Source: Psychroflexus sp. MES1-P1E
Lineage (GTDB): Bacteria > Bacteroidota > Bacteroidia > Flavobacteriales > Flavobacteriaceae
NCBI RefSeq assembly: GCF_002836055.1
Contig: NZ_PJBS01000317.1
Span: 1 to 45,225, forward strand
DNA length: 45,225 nucleotides
Direction: 5' to 3'
Within the stretch, counting starts at the first letter, position 1. Each line of letters opens with the position of its first letter. The position numbers and the translations under genes are program-made. This document shows, one piece after another, positions 16,499 to 25,336 of the stretch. The notes below the pieces were generated by a model. The model was not told where the DNA came from. It made no database searches and worked only from the letters and a program-made list of their open reading frames with translations.

Positions 16499-16506
16499 CA
16501 AATTTA
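16499..16506 (-). promoter_or_regulatory. -7 promoter box of the PLP-enzyme gene
   Basis: On the - strand TAAATTTG, a perfect TANNTTTG match, lies 14 bp upstream of the ATG at 16484. This favours the shorter start. GGGTTTACCC (16509-16518), a small palindrome, sits directly upstream. Confidence 0.5.
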
Positions 16507-16580
16507 ATGGGTTTACCCGTAACTTTAAATTGAGAGCAGTTTAATTTCAGGATTAACACTTTTTTATATATTTACCAACT

Positions 16581-17819
16581 ATGGAACATTTATTTATAAA
16601 TATCAAATCTCTTTTACAAGTAAGAGAACCTGGAGGCAAAATTTTGAAGGGAGGAAGTATGTCGAATCTCCCCAAGATAGACATGGCATTTTTGCATATA
16701 AAAGAAGATAAAATTATCGATTTCGGATCTATGAGTTCTGCTCCTGATACAATTACGGCTGAAGTCATAGATTGTAGCGGTAAGTTTATTTTGCCTACTT
16801 GGGTAGATTCTCATACTCACTTAGTCTATTCGGGACATAGAGAAGACGAATTTGCAGATAGGATCGATGGCTTATCTTATGAAGATATCGCTCAGAAAGG
16901 TGGAGGAATTCTCAATTCTGCAAAAAAGTTACAAGCGACTAGTTTTGAAAAATTATATGCTGAAACAGAAGTGAGACTTAAGGAAATCATGCAGCTAGGG
17001 ACTGGTGCTGTTGAGATAAAATCTGGATACGGACTTACCTCAGATGCTGAGTTGAAAATGTTGAAGGTTATCAAAGCCTTAAAAGATAATTATACACTTC
17101 CAATTAAAGCAACATTTCTTGCCGCACATGCCGTTCCTAAAGAATACAAAGATCAAAAAGGGACTTATGTAGACATGGTTATTGACACTATATTGCCCAG
17201 AATTGCTAAACAAGGTTTAGCCGACTACATTGACGTTTTTTGTGAAAAAGGCTATTTTGATTTAGAGGATGCAGAACGATTGATAAAAGCAGGTCAAAAA
17301 CATAACTTAAAAGTTAAAATACACGTCAATCAATTTAATAGCTTTGGAGGAGTGAAATTAGCCTCAGAGCTTGGTGCACTTACTGTAGATCACTTGGAAG
17401 AATTAACTGAAGATGATGTTTTAGCCTTAAAAAAAGGAAATACAATCCCTGTAGCTTTACCAGGATGCTCTTTCTTTTTGCAAATCCCTTATACTCCGGG
17501 TAGACAAATCATCGATAATAATCTACCTTTAGTTTTGGCTTCCGATTTTAACCCAGGAAGTTCACCCTCAGGAAATATGAATTTTATTGTCGCTTTAGCT
17601 TGTATTAAAATGAAACTCACTCCAGAAGAAGCTATAAATGCAGCCACATTTAATGCTTCTTTTGCCTTAGACTTACAAGATAAAGTAGGGAGTATTACGC
17701 GAGGAAAATTAGCTAGTTTTATCATCACCAAAAAAATTCCATCTTATCGTACACTTCCTTACGCGTTTGGTTCTAACTGTATTGAAAGCGTTTGGATTTC
17801 TGGACAACTTATTTCTTAA
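16581..17819 (+). CDS. hutI: Imidazolonepropionase
   Basis: The 412-residue amidohydrolase opens imidazolone-5-propionate to N-formimidoyl-glutamate in histidine degradation. Metal and substrate motifs are WVDSHTHLVYSGHREDEF, the KSGYGLT segment, AAHAVPKEY, KIHVNQFNSFGG, VDHLEEL and LASDFNPGSSPSGNM. The length matches the family, and the N-terminal LFINIKSLLQVRE is conserved, supporting the ATG at 16581. A TATATTTA -7-like box lies only 6 bp before the ATG, so the mRNA may have almost no leader. Followed after 3 bp by hutG. The genes for the first two steps (hutH, hutU) are not in the window. Confidence 0.93.
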   Translation: MEHLFINIKSLLQVREPGGKILKGGSMSNLPKIDMAFLHIKEDKIIDFGSMSSAPDTITAEVIDCSGKFILPTWVDSHTHLVYSGHREDEFADRIDGLSYEDIAQKGGGILNSAKKLQATSFEKLYAETEVRLKEIMQLGTGAVEIKSGYGLTSDAELKMLKVIKALKDNYTLPIKATFLAAHAVPKEYKDQKGTYVDMVIDTILPRIAKQGLADYIDVFCEKGYFDLEDAERLIKAGQKHNLKVKIHVNQFNSFGGVKLASELGALTVDHLEELTEDDVLALKKGNTIPVALPGCSFFLQIPYTPGRQIIDNNLPLVLASDFNPGSSPSGNMNFIVALACIKMKLTPEEAINAATFNASFALDLQDKVGSITRGKLASFIITKKIPSYRTLPYAFGSNCIESVWISGQLIS

Positions 17820-17822
17820 TCT

Positions 17823-18815
17823 ATGGAAAATTTTACTTTTTTTAATACCTCAGATATTTCTAAGTTTATTATACCTAGAGAAAACGAAACAAAGTTTGGT
17901 GAAGGTGTTAAAACCCTTTCAGAACTAGATCAGCTAGGTGGATGCGGTGCCGGATATGTTTTATTTGGAATACCAGAGGATATTGGAGTTGTAGCTAATT
18001 TTGGGAAACCAGGAACTTCAAAAACATTTCAACATGTTTTATCTTCCTTATTAAATATTCAAAATAATAAATTCAATCGTCCAGATAACCTTGTTCTCCT
18101 TGGCCAAATCAATTGCGATAGTTTTTATGAAGAAGCAGAATCTTTAAATCCCAAATCTGAAAATTATGAAAATCAATTAGGAGATATTGTTACCAAAATA
18201 GACTGTGTGGTAACTGCAGTAGTAAAAGCTATCGTAGAGTCGGGCAAAACTCCTATCATAATTGGAGGTGGTCATAATAACTGCTATGGCATTATAAAAG
18301 GGACTTCCACTGCTCTAGATAAATCAATAAATGTTTTAAATATCGATGCCCATACCGATTTAAGAATGCCAGATTACAGGCATAGTGGCAACGGCTTTAG
18401 GTATGCCTTTGATGAAAACTATTTAAACAAATACCATGTATTTGGGTTGCATAAGAACTATACGTCACAAGAAATATTTGACCTTATAGATCACGAAAAA
18501 GTTTTCAACTATTTTCTATACGAAGATGGCATGCACCTTACTACACTGGATAAATGCGTCAGGCTAAAAAACGGAGTCGATTTTTTAAATAGAACGTTTG
18601 GTTTCGAGTTGGATTGCGATGCTATTGGCGGAATGAATTCTAGCGCAGAAACACCCTCTGGATTTAGCATTAGAGACATTAGAACGTTTATTAAACTCGT
18701 CAAAAAAGAGCAAGTTCATTATTTTCACATATGTGAAGCAGATGCTTCAAAAGATAAAACCATAGGAAAGGCTATAAGTTATTTTGTTTCTGATTTTATA
18801 AGAGATGATGATTGA
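17823..18815 (+). CDS. hutG: Formimidoylglutamase (arginase/agmatinase family)
   Basis: The 330-residue protein belongs to the Mn-dependent ureohydrolase family. Metal motifs are GGGHNN (in place of GGDHS-type), NIDAHTDLR, and ELDCDAIGG. The final segment has HICEADA. Adjacent to hutI (3-bp gap), it would hydrolyse N-formimidoyl-glutamate to glutamate and formamide, the last step of histidine use. The stop codon ends at 18815 and the porQ stop on the other strand begins at 18816, so the two genes abut tail to tail with no terminator between them. Confidence 0.9.
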   Translation: MENFTFFNTSDISKFIIPRENETKFGEGVKTLSELDQLGGCGAGYVLFGIPEDIGVVANFGKPGTSKTFQHVLSSLLNIQNNKFNRPDNLVLLGQINCDSFYEEAESLNPKSENYENQLGDIVTKIDCVVTAVVKAIVESGKTPIIIGGGHNNCYGIIKGTSTALDKSINVLNIDAHTDLRMPDYRHSGNGFRYAFDENYLNKYHVFGLHKNYTSQEIFDLIDHEKVFNYFLYEDGMHLTTLDKCVRLKNGVDFLNRTFGFELDCDAIGGMNSSAETPSGFSIRDIRTFIKLVKKEQVHYFHICEADASKDKTIGKAISYFVSDFIRDDD

Positions 18816-19838
18816 TTATTGAAGATTTATATTCAATCCAAAAAAACTTGAACTTGCAGCTCTATTGAATCTTGCGTAAGAATAGCTAAATCTTAATTTA
18901 TTAAGTTTAATACTCACTCCTCCTGTAAGTCCAGAAAACGCTCTTTGATCTTGTATTCTTAATTCTTCACCCCTTCTAAAATTATATCCCAACTGAATGC
19001 TAAATCCTCCATCGGGAAATAGTTCTGCACCAAGTATAGTATGTCTAAGTGCGTTATTAATAAAACTAGGATCGTCTGTCGTTACGTTTCCAGTTAAATC
19101 CTCAATATCTCTTGCCGTGTTTCGGAATGAAAGATTCCATTGTTGTAAGTTTTCTAAAGTAACGTGCCATCGGATTGGTGCTTTTTTTAGTTTTTGGGAA
19201 ATTCCTAGAACAACTTCAAAGGGCATTGATTCTCTTACATCGTTAAAGGCTTTAAATTGAGTTCCAAAATTCCTCACCACACCAGAAATAATTAAATCCC
19301 ATTCTGGATAAATATAACTTACCCCAACATCTGCAGCTCCTGCAAAGGAAGAATATTGTTCTAAACTAGAGGAAATGAGTTTAAGATTCACCCCTACATA
19401 ATAATCAGACCTGCCAATTCGCCTAGAATATCCTACGGATAGTGCAGCTTCAGACCCACCAAATTTTGATGTTGAATTACCAGCTTCATCAAATCCTTCA
19501 AAACTCCCGTAATCAATGAAAGTCACTCCAGCTTGAATAATTTGGGTTCTTCTTCCAATATCATAAGCATAAGAAGCAGTTCCGTAGTTGACATCTGCAA
19601 AATAGTTCATGTAATTCACTGACATTTGGTTGTGCATATCAAAATTGATTAAGGCTGGATTTGCCATTGCATCTGAAGGGTCAAATGAATAGGAAGTGAT
19701 ATTTTTCCCACCAAGAGCTGAAACTTTTGGTGAAACAGGCAAGTTTAAAAATTGATAGGTATTTTGCCCACCAATTTGTGCCTTAGCAAACCAAGTTACA
19801 CTGCAAATAAATAATAAAAAAAGTAATTTGAATTTCAT
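18816..19838 (-). CDS. porQ: Type IX secretion system protein PorQ
   Basis: The 340-residue protein begins with a signal peptide (MKFKLLFLLFICSVTWFAKA, cleavage before QIGG). It continues with the PorQ-like opening GGQNTYQFLNLPVSPKVSALGG and a run of amphipathic beta strands typical of a PorV/PorP/PorQ-class outer-membrane barrel. It ends in a strand with SSFFGLNINLQ. PorQ is part of the shuttle/attachment complex that anchors T9SS cargo with A-LPS in Porphyromonas; this role is known from the family. It lies after lon on the same strand, separated by a terminator, so it is probably transcribed alone. Confidence 0.88.
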   Translation of the reverse strand: MKFKLLFLLFICSVTWFAKAQIGGQNTYQFLNLPVSPKVSALGGKNITSYSFDPSDAMANPALINFDMHNQMSVNYMNYFADVNYGTASYAYDIGRRTQIIQAGVTFIDYGSFEGFDEAGNSTSKFGGSEAALSVGYSRRIGRSDYYVGVNLKLISSSLEQYSSFAGAADVGVSYIYPEWDLIISGVVRNFGTQFKAFNDVRESMPFEVVLGISQKLKKAPIRWHVTLENLQQWNLSFRNTARDIEDLTGNVTTDDPSFINNALRHTILGAELFPDGGFSIQLGYNFRRGEELRIQDQRAFSGLTGGVSIKLNKLRFSYSYARFNRAASSSFFGLNINLQ

Positions 19839-19846
19839 TAAAGTCT

Positions 19847-19860
19847 ATACTGCTCAGTAT
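19847..19860. other. Small palindrome in the porQ leader
   Basis: ATACTG-CT-CAGTAT is a perfect 6-bp inverted repeat ending 8 bp before the porQ start. It could be an operator half-site pair or a leader hairpin near the ribosome entry region. Confidence 0.4.
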
Positions 19861-19904
19861 TGAAACGTATTGCAATGTAATTTATTTTGAAATGAATCAA
19901 CCAT

Positions 19905-19937
19905 AAAAAAACCAGATGATTTAATCATCTGGTTTTT
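19905..19937. terminator. Terminator of lon
   Basis: ACCAGATGAT-TTA-ATCATCTGGT is a perfect 10-bp stem with a 3-nt loop, flanked by an A-run and a T-run. It lies about 21 bp past the lon stop (- strand), between lon and porQ. Confidence 0.88.
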
Positions 19938-19957
19938 AAAATTAAAGCTTGAGTAAA

Positions 19958-22405
19958 CTATAAAATTTTAGCGTCTTTTACCTTTTGCTTAAGGAGAGCT
20001 AAGTCTAAAACCTCATGCATCTCACTGACATAATTAATCTTAAGTCCCTTGAGATAATCTTCTTTGATTTCCTCAATATCCTTACGATTATCTTCGCATA
20101 AGATAATCTCTTTAATTTTGGCTCGCTTAGCAGCAAGAATTTTCTCTTTTATACCACCAACAGGAAGTATCTTACCTCTTAAGGTAATTTCTCCTGTCAT
20201 GGCTAAATTCTTTTTGATTTTACGCTGAGTAAATAAAGAGACTAAGGAAGTTAACATCGTTACACCAGCACTAGGACCATCTTTTGGAGTTGCCCCTTCA
20301 GGAACGTGGATATGAACATTATAATTGGTGAAAATATCTGTATTCAAATCAAATTTTTCAGCATTGGATTTAATGTATTCCATGGCAATAGTAGCCGACT
20401 CCTTCATCACTTTACCCAAATTACCTGTAATGCTAAGGTTTCCTTTTCCTTTAGATAAAATGGATTCAATAAATAAGATTTCACCACCTACACTAGTCCA
20501 AGCTAAACCAGTGACAACACCGGCGACATCATTATTTTCGTAAGAATTTCTTGGGTGAGAAGGTCCTAATATTTTTTCAACAGCTCCATCAGAGACTTTA
20601 ACGTCATAGTCTTCTTCCATCGCAATATTCTTAGCGATATTTCTAATTACTTTAGCAACCTGTTTTTCAAGGTTTCTAACACCCGATTCCCTTGTGTATC
20701 CTTCTATTATTTTTTCAAGCTGTTGTTTTCCTAGCTTGATATCTTCTTTCTTAATTCCATGTTCAGAAATCTGTTTAGGTACTAAATGACGCTTAGCAAT
20801 TTCAATTTTTTCCTCTACTGTATATCCACTAACGTTAATGATCTCCATTCTATCCCTTAAAGCAGGATGAATTGTTGCAAGATTATTCGCCGTTGCTACG
20901 AACATAACTTTAGATAAATCGTAACCGACTTCCAAAAAGTTATCATGAAAATCATTATTTTGTTCTGGATCTAGTACTTCTAGCAATGCAGACGAAGGAT
21001 CACCTTGGTGACTATTCCCTATTTTATCGATTTCATCTAAAACGAAAACAGGATTACCGGTACCCGCTTTTTTAAGACTCTGTATAATTCTACCTGGCAT
21101 TGCTCCGATATAAGTTTTTCGATGTCCGCGTACTTCTGCTTCATCTCTTAACCCACCAAGAGAAACTCTAGCATATTTTCTACCCAAGGCTTCTGCAATA
21201 GACTTACCCAAAGATGTTTTTCCTACACCAGGAGGACCATAAAGACAGAGAATTGGTGATTTCATGTCTTTTCTTAATTTCAGGACAGCAAGGTATTCTA
21301 TAATTCTTCTTTTAACATCTTCTAATCCATAGTGATCTCTGTCCAAAACTTTTTGAGCTCGTTTTAAATCAAAAATATCGTCACTGTAGTGATCCCAAGG
21401 AAGATCCAAAAATAAATCTAAATAGTTTCGCTGAATGGAATATTCGGCCACTTGGGGGTTCATTTTTTGTAATTTACCCAATTCTTTATTGAAATGGGTT
21501 TCAACAGTTTCTTTCCATTCTTTTGCTTTAGCTCGTTCGCGCATGTCATCTACTTCTCCTTCGGAAGAAACCCCTCCCAATTCTTCTTGGATGGTTTTCA
21601 TCTGTTGATGAAGGAAGTATTCACGCTGCTGCTGACTCATGTCATTTTGCACCTTTGACTGTATGTCATTCTTTAGCTCGAGTTTTTGAAACTCCAGATT
21701 CATATATTTCAAAGTGGAAAGCGCTCTTTCTTTTAGGTCACTGGTTTCCAAAAGTTTTTGTTTATCCTCAACATCTACGTTCATATTGGAAGAAACAAAA
21801 TTGATTAGAAATGAAGAACTCTCAATATTCTTGATAGCAAAGGAAGCCTCTGACGGAATATTTGGACTATCCTTTATAATTCTTAAAGAAAGGTCTTTTA
21901 CGGAGTCTATAATAGTTTCGAACTCGTTGTCATCAGACTCTGGTTTAAGCTCTTCAAATTCTTCAACTTTACATTTTAAATACGGTTGATCACTAACCAG
22001 TTCTGTAATTTTAAAGCGTTTTTTTCCTTGAATAATGACCGTTGTATTTCCATCTGGCATTTTTAAAACCCTTAGGATTCTAGCCACCACTCCTACTTTA
22101 TGAATATCTGCATAGGAAGGGTGCTCTTCATCATCATTGGTTTGTGCTACAACACCAATAGTTTTGTTTCCGTTATTTGCATCGTTAATCAACTTAATAG
22201 ATTTATCTCTCCCAGCCGTGATCGGAATTACAACCCCTGGAAACAACACTGTATTCTTAAGAGGAAGTATTGGTAAATCATCGGGAAGATCCTCCCGATT
22301 TATTTCTTCTTCGTCTTCAGAGGTCATTAGGGGTATAAGCTCAGCATCCTCGTCTATGTTCTGGGATGATAAATTATCTAAATTAAATAGTCCTGATTTC
22401 GCCAT
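19958..22405 (-). CDS. lon: ATP-dependent endopeptidase Lon
   Basis: The 815-residue protease has the full Lon layout. An N-terminal substrate-recognition domain covers about 42-240 ([19 protein letters not shown]). The AAA+ module has Walker [14 protein letters not shown] near 390 and Walker [13 protein letters not shown]. The C-terminal protease domain has the Ser/Lys dyad: S712 in [11 protein letters not shown] and the lysine of [12 protein letters not shown]. Length is close to E. coli Lon (784). It degrades misfolded and regulatory proteins. A 16-nt palindrome in its leader (22426-22441) may be a regulatory site. A clear terminator follows the gene. Confidence 0.96.
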   Translation of the reverse strand: MAKSGLFNLDNLSSQNIDEDAELIPLMTSEDEEEINREDLPDDLPILPLKNTVLFPGVVIPITAGRDKSIKLINDANNGNKTIGVVAQTNDDEEHPSYADIHKVGVVARILRVLKMPDGNTTVIIQGKKRFKITELVSDQPYLKCKVEEFEELKPESDDNEFETIIDSVKDLSLRIIKDSPNIPSEASFAIKNIESSSFLINFVSSNMNVDVEDKQKLLETSDLKERALSTLKYMNLEFQKLELKNDIQSKVQNDMSQQQREYFLHQQMKTIQEELGGVSSEGEVDDMRERAKAKEWKETVETHFNKELGKLQKMNPQVAEYSIQRNYLDLFLDLPWDHYSDDIFDLKRAQKVLDRDHYGLEDVKRRIIEYLAVLKLRKDMKSPILCLYGPPGVGKTSLGKSIAEALGRKYARVSLGGLRDEAEVRGHRKTYIGAMPGRIIQSLKKAGTGNPVFVLDEIDKIGNSHQGDPSSALLEVLDPEQNNDFHDNFLEVGYDLSKVMFVATANNLATIHPALRDRMEIINVSGYTVEEKIEIAKRHLVPKQISEHGIKKEDIKLGKQQLEKIIEGYTRESGVRNLEKQVAKVIRNIAKNIAMEEDYDVKVSDGAVEKILGPSHPRNSYENNDVAGVVTGLAWTSVGGEILFIESILSKGKGNLSITGNLGKVMKESATIAMEYIKSNAEKFDLNTDIFTNYNVHIHVPEGATPKDGPSAGVTMLTSLVSLFTQRKIKKNLAMTGEITLRGKILPVGGIKEKILAAKRAKIKEIILCEDNRKDIEEIKEDYLKGLKINYVSEMHEVLDLALLKQKVKDAKIL

Positions 22406-22425
22406 AATTATTTTTTTGTCAAAAT

Positions 22426-22441
22426 GTCAGTTACAACTGAC
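22426..22441. promoter_or_regulatory. Palindrome in the lon leader
   Basis: GTCAGTT-AC-AACTGAC has perfect 7-bp arms and lies 20 to 36 bp upstream of the lon ATG. It is not the HrcA/CIRCE sequence. It could be a repressor operator or a leader hairpin. Confidence 0.45.
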
Positions 22442-22592
22442 TCGTCTTCTTTTTTTTATATTGATTTCTTTGGAAAAGACTGATTCCCAATAGAAATTAT
22501 CTTTCTTATCATATAAGTTCAATTCCTATGCCACGCTAAATTACCAGTATTTATAGTTTTGTTTTTGTAGTCTATCAAAATTAGTCGAAATT

Positions 22593-22600
22593 TACCTTTC
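22593..22600 (+). promoter_or_regulatory. -7-like box of the DUF1599 gene
   Basis: TACCTTTC differs from TANNTTTG only at the last base and lies 11 bp before the ATG. A TTTTTG about 25 bp upstream could be the -33 element. Confidence 0.35.
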
Positions 22601-22611
22601 GATTAGAAATT

Positions 22612-23154
22612 ATGACCACAAACCAAGAATTTGATCAAGTCATGGAGACCTGCCGAGATCTCTTTGAAATGAAAACTAAAGATTATGGAACAGCTTGGAG
22701 AATTCTTAGACTTTCTTCATTGACCGATCAGATCTATATAAAAGCATGTAGGATACGAAGTTTACAAGAAGCTAATGAGCAAAAGATTAAAGAAAATGAG
22801 GATTCCGAATTTATTGGAATTATCAATTATTCCTTAATGGCTTTGATTCAAATTGAACTTGGTTTTGCCGATAAAGCCGATTTAACGAGCGAAAAAGCTT
22901 TGACTCATTATAACGTTCAAGTCAAAAAATCGAAAGATTTAATGATTGATAAAAACCATGATTATGGAGAGGCTTGGAGGAAACTCAGAGTCAGTTCACT
23001 AACGGACCTTATCCTTCAGAAATTATTGCGCGTTAAGCAAATTGAAGATAATCAAGGTCAAACTTTGGTAAGCGAAGGTATAGATGCAAATTATCTCGAT
23101 ATTATCAATTATTCTGTATTTGCTTTAATTCATTTAACCTCAAAACAAAATTAA
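22612..23154 (+). CDS. DUF1599 domain protein
   Basis: The 180-residue cytoplasmic protein contains two copies of a motif: KDYGTAWRILRLSSLTDQI near 23-41 and HDYGEAWRKLRVSSLTDLI near 119-137. Each is followed by a helix and an IINYS(L/V)(M/F)ALI segment. It is thus an internal tandem duplication of about 90 residues. DUF1599 proteins occur widely in Bacteroidota, and a nucleotide-modification association has been proposed for the domain; the molecular function is not established. It starts a + strand run and ends directly on the ATG of the next gene (no gap), so the two are translationally linked. Confidence 0.85.
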   Translation: MTTNQEFDQVMETCRDLFEMKTKDYGTAWRILRLSSLTDQIYIKACRIRSLQEANEQKIKENEDSEFIGIINYSLMALIQIELGFADKADLTSEKALTHYNVQVKKSKDLMIDKNHDYGEAWRKLRVSSLTDLILQKLLRVKQIEDNQGQTLVSEGIDANYLDIINYSVFALIHLTSKQN

Positions 23155-24243
23155 ATGAGATATTTAGTAGGTTTATCAAGAATTCTTGTTGGTGTTTTAT
23201 TCATTTTCAGTGGATTTGTAAAGCTGAATGACCCGATTGGATTTTCTTACAAGCTTCAGGAATATTTTGGTGAAGGGGTCTTAAATCTTGAATTTCTGGT
23301 GCCATATGCACTAGTAATTGCTGTTTTTATTGTCATTTATGAGTTGCTTTTAGGAGTAACTCTTCTTATAGGATATGCTCCAAAGTTTACGAAATGGAGT
23401 TTATTACTTATGATTATATTTTTCACCTTCCTTACTTTTTACTCAGCTTATTTCAATAAAGTAACGGATTGTGGATGCTTTGGGGATGCCATTCCATTAA
23501 CACCGTGGCAATCTTTTGGAAAAGACGTCATCTTGTTTATTCTTATCTTAATTCTGTTTTTAAATGACAGCTATCTAAAACCACTATTTAATAAAGCTTC
23601 ATTAAAATGGGTCGTATTTGCTACTGCTATAGCTTGTCTGTATTTTGCTTACCACGTGTTAATACACTTACCTGCTATAGATTTTAGAGCTTATTCAAAA
23701 GGAACAAACATTCCTGAAGCTATGTCCTTTCCTGACGATGCACAAGAGGCCGTATATAACTACCAATGGACGTTTGAGGTGAATGGTGTTTCAAAAAAAC
23801 ATACCACTAACGGAAGCTATCCCAATGTTCCAGGAGAATTTATAACTGTGACTACAGAGTTGATAACTGAAGGTTATCTTCCTCCTATTCATGACTTTTC
23901 AGTGATGAAAAATGGTGAAGACTTTACAGAATCATTAATGCAAGAAGAAAAACTACTTATCCTAGTTGCTTATAATCTTTCAAAAACTGAACTTCAAGGT
24001 TGGGCTCAAATTAAGTCAGCGTTATCAAAGGCTAAAGCAGAAAATTATAAAATAATAGGATTAACAGCTTCTGGACCATTAGCTATTTCTAAATTTAAAT
24101 CTAAATACGCTCTTAATTTTGATTTCTATTTTGCTGATGAAACCGCTATTAAAACTATTATAAGAGCAAGTCCAGGTTTAGTCCATATTAAAAAAGGAAC
24201 TATCGTAGACAAGCTAAATTGGAACGATGCAGATGATTTTTAA
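23155..24243 (+). CDS. BT_3928-type DoxX/MauE-like membrane protein
   Basis: The 362-residue protein has about four to five membrane helices in the first 190 residues. They start with VGLSRILVGVLFIFSGFVKLNDP and include the DoxX/MauE-like VTDCGCFGDAIPLTPWQSFGKD motif, whose Cys pair is typical of MauE-type electron or disulfide chaperone proteins. The rest (about 190-362) is a soluble domain with YPNVPGEFITVTTEL and a thioredoxin-fold-like ending (AENYKIIGLTAS then FADETAIKTIIRASPGLV) but no CXXC. A role in envelope redox is plausible; nothing stronger can be said. The ATG follows the DUF1599 stop with no spacing, and the next gene is 12 bp downstream. Confidence 0.8.
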   Translation: MRYLVGLSRILVGVLFIFSGFVKLNDPIGFSYKLQEYFGEGVLNLEFLVPYALVIAVFIVIYELLLGVTLLIGYAPKFTKWSLLLMIIFFTFLTFYSAYFNKVTDCGCFGDAIPLTPWQSFGKDVILFILILILFLNDSYLKPLFNKASLKWVVFATAIACLYFAYHVLIHLPAIDFRAYSKGTNIPEAMSFPDDAQEAVYNYQWTFEVNGVSKKHTTNGSYPNVPGEFITVTTELITEGYLPPIHDFSVMKNGEDFTESLMQEEKLLILVAYNLSKTELQGWAQIKSALSKAKAENYKIIGLTASGPLAISKFKSKYALNFDFYFADETAIKTIIRASPGLVHIKKGTIVDKLNWNDADDF

Positions 24244-24255
24244 AATTTCTAAACC

Positions 24256-25326
24256 GTGCTAAAATTGATTTTTCAAAAGGTAGGCTATGCTCTTTTAACT
24301 ATTTTTGGGGTGGTTACTGTCATCTTTTTTTTATTTAGCGTTTTACCTGGAGACCCTGCACAAATGATGTTAGGGCAAAATGAAACCCAAGAACAACTTC
24401 AGAAACAAAAAGAAAAATATGGGTTCGATAAGCCTATAAGTCAACAATATCTATTCTATCTCAACGATTTGTCTCCATTATCTTGGCATAGTCAGGAAAC
24501 TTCAGATTTCACTTACTTTGAGAATGATAAATATTCTGGGATAAAATTACTAAACATCTCCAAAGGAAGTTTGTATTTTAAATATCCATACCTAAGAACT
24601 TCATTTCAACGACAAGATCAAGATGTTATCGATATTATTAAGCAAACTTTGCCCAATACAGCGATTTTGGCTATATCGTCGATCATAGTGGCTTTGTTAA
24701 TTGGTATTTTCTTAGGGATTATTTCTGCCCTTCAAAAAGATACTTGGATCGATAAAGGCATACAAGTCTTAAGCACTCTTGGAATGAGTTTACCTTCTTT
24801 TTTTAGTGCTATTCTTGCGGCTTGGCTTTTTGGTTTTGTACTTCAAGAGTACACAGGTCTCAACATGACAGGAAATCTGTATGAGTTGGATGATTTTGGA
24901 GAAGAAAAGCGTTTGCATTTCAAAAATTTAATTCTTCCCTCTCTGGTACTAGGTATTCGTCCGTTGGCTGTTGTAGTACAGCTTATGCGGAGTTCACTTC
25001 TAGAAGTATTTCAACAAGACTATATTAGAACCGCAAAGGCAAAAGGCTTAAGTACTTATTCTATAATTATAGGACATAGTCTTAAAAACGCCCTTAACCC
25101 TGTTATAACTGCTATTTCTGGATGGTTTGCTTCTATGCTTGCAGGAGCTGTTTTTGTAGAATACATCTTTGGATGGAATGGATTAGGAAAAGAAATTGTT
25201 GATGCTTTAAATACCTTAGATTTACCAATTATAATGGGAGCTGTGTTAACTATAGCTATTGTTTTTATCATTATTAATATATTCGTTGACATCATATATA
25301 AATTATTAGACCCAAGAATTACTTAA
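24256..25326 (+). CDS. ABC transporter permease (DppB/OppB type)
   Basis: The 356-residue inner-membrane protein starts at GTG. It has the N-terminal helix ending FLFSVLPGDPAQMMLG, typical of peptide/nickel permeases, and a long periplasmic segment of about 100 residues. A core of five helices follows, with the EAA-type cytoplasmic loop YIRTAKAKGLSTYSIIIGHSLKNALNPV. It closes with an EYIFGWNGLGKEIVDAL segment. Its DppC partner, ATPases and binding protein are not adjacent, so the transporter must be assembled from genes elsewhere. It sits in the DUF1599-DoxX-permease-tpiA-prmA run, 10 bp before tpiA. Confidence 0.9.
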   Translation: MLKLIFQKVGYALLTIFGVVTVIFFLFSVLPGDPAQMMLGQNETQEQLQKQKEKYGFDKPISQQYLFYLNDLSPLSWHSQETSDFTYFENDKYSGIKLLNISKGSLYFKYPYLRTSFQRQDQDVIDIIKQTLPNTAILAISSIIVALLIGIFLGIISALQKDTWIDKGIQVLSTLGMSLPSFFSAILAAWLFGFVLQEYTGLNMTGNLYELDDFGEEKRLHFKNLILPSLVLGIRPLAVVVQLMRSSLLEVFQQDYIRTAKAKGLSTYSIIIGHSLKNALNPVITAISGWFASMLAGAVFVEYIFGWNGLGKEIVDALNTLDLPIIMGAVLTIAIVFIIINIFVDIIYKLLDPRIT

Positions 25327-25336
25327 AAATATACCT

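Noticed and set aside
22426-22441. HrcA CIRCE element in front of lon
   Set aside because: The arms do not match TTAGCACTC-N9-GAGTGCTAA; it is kept only as an unassigned palindrome.
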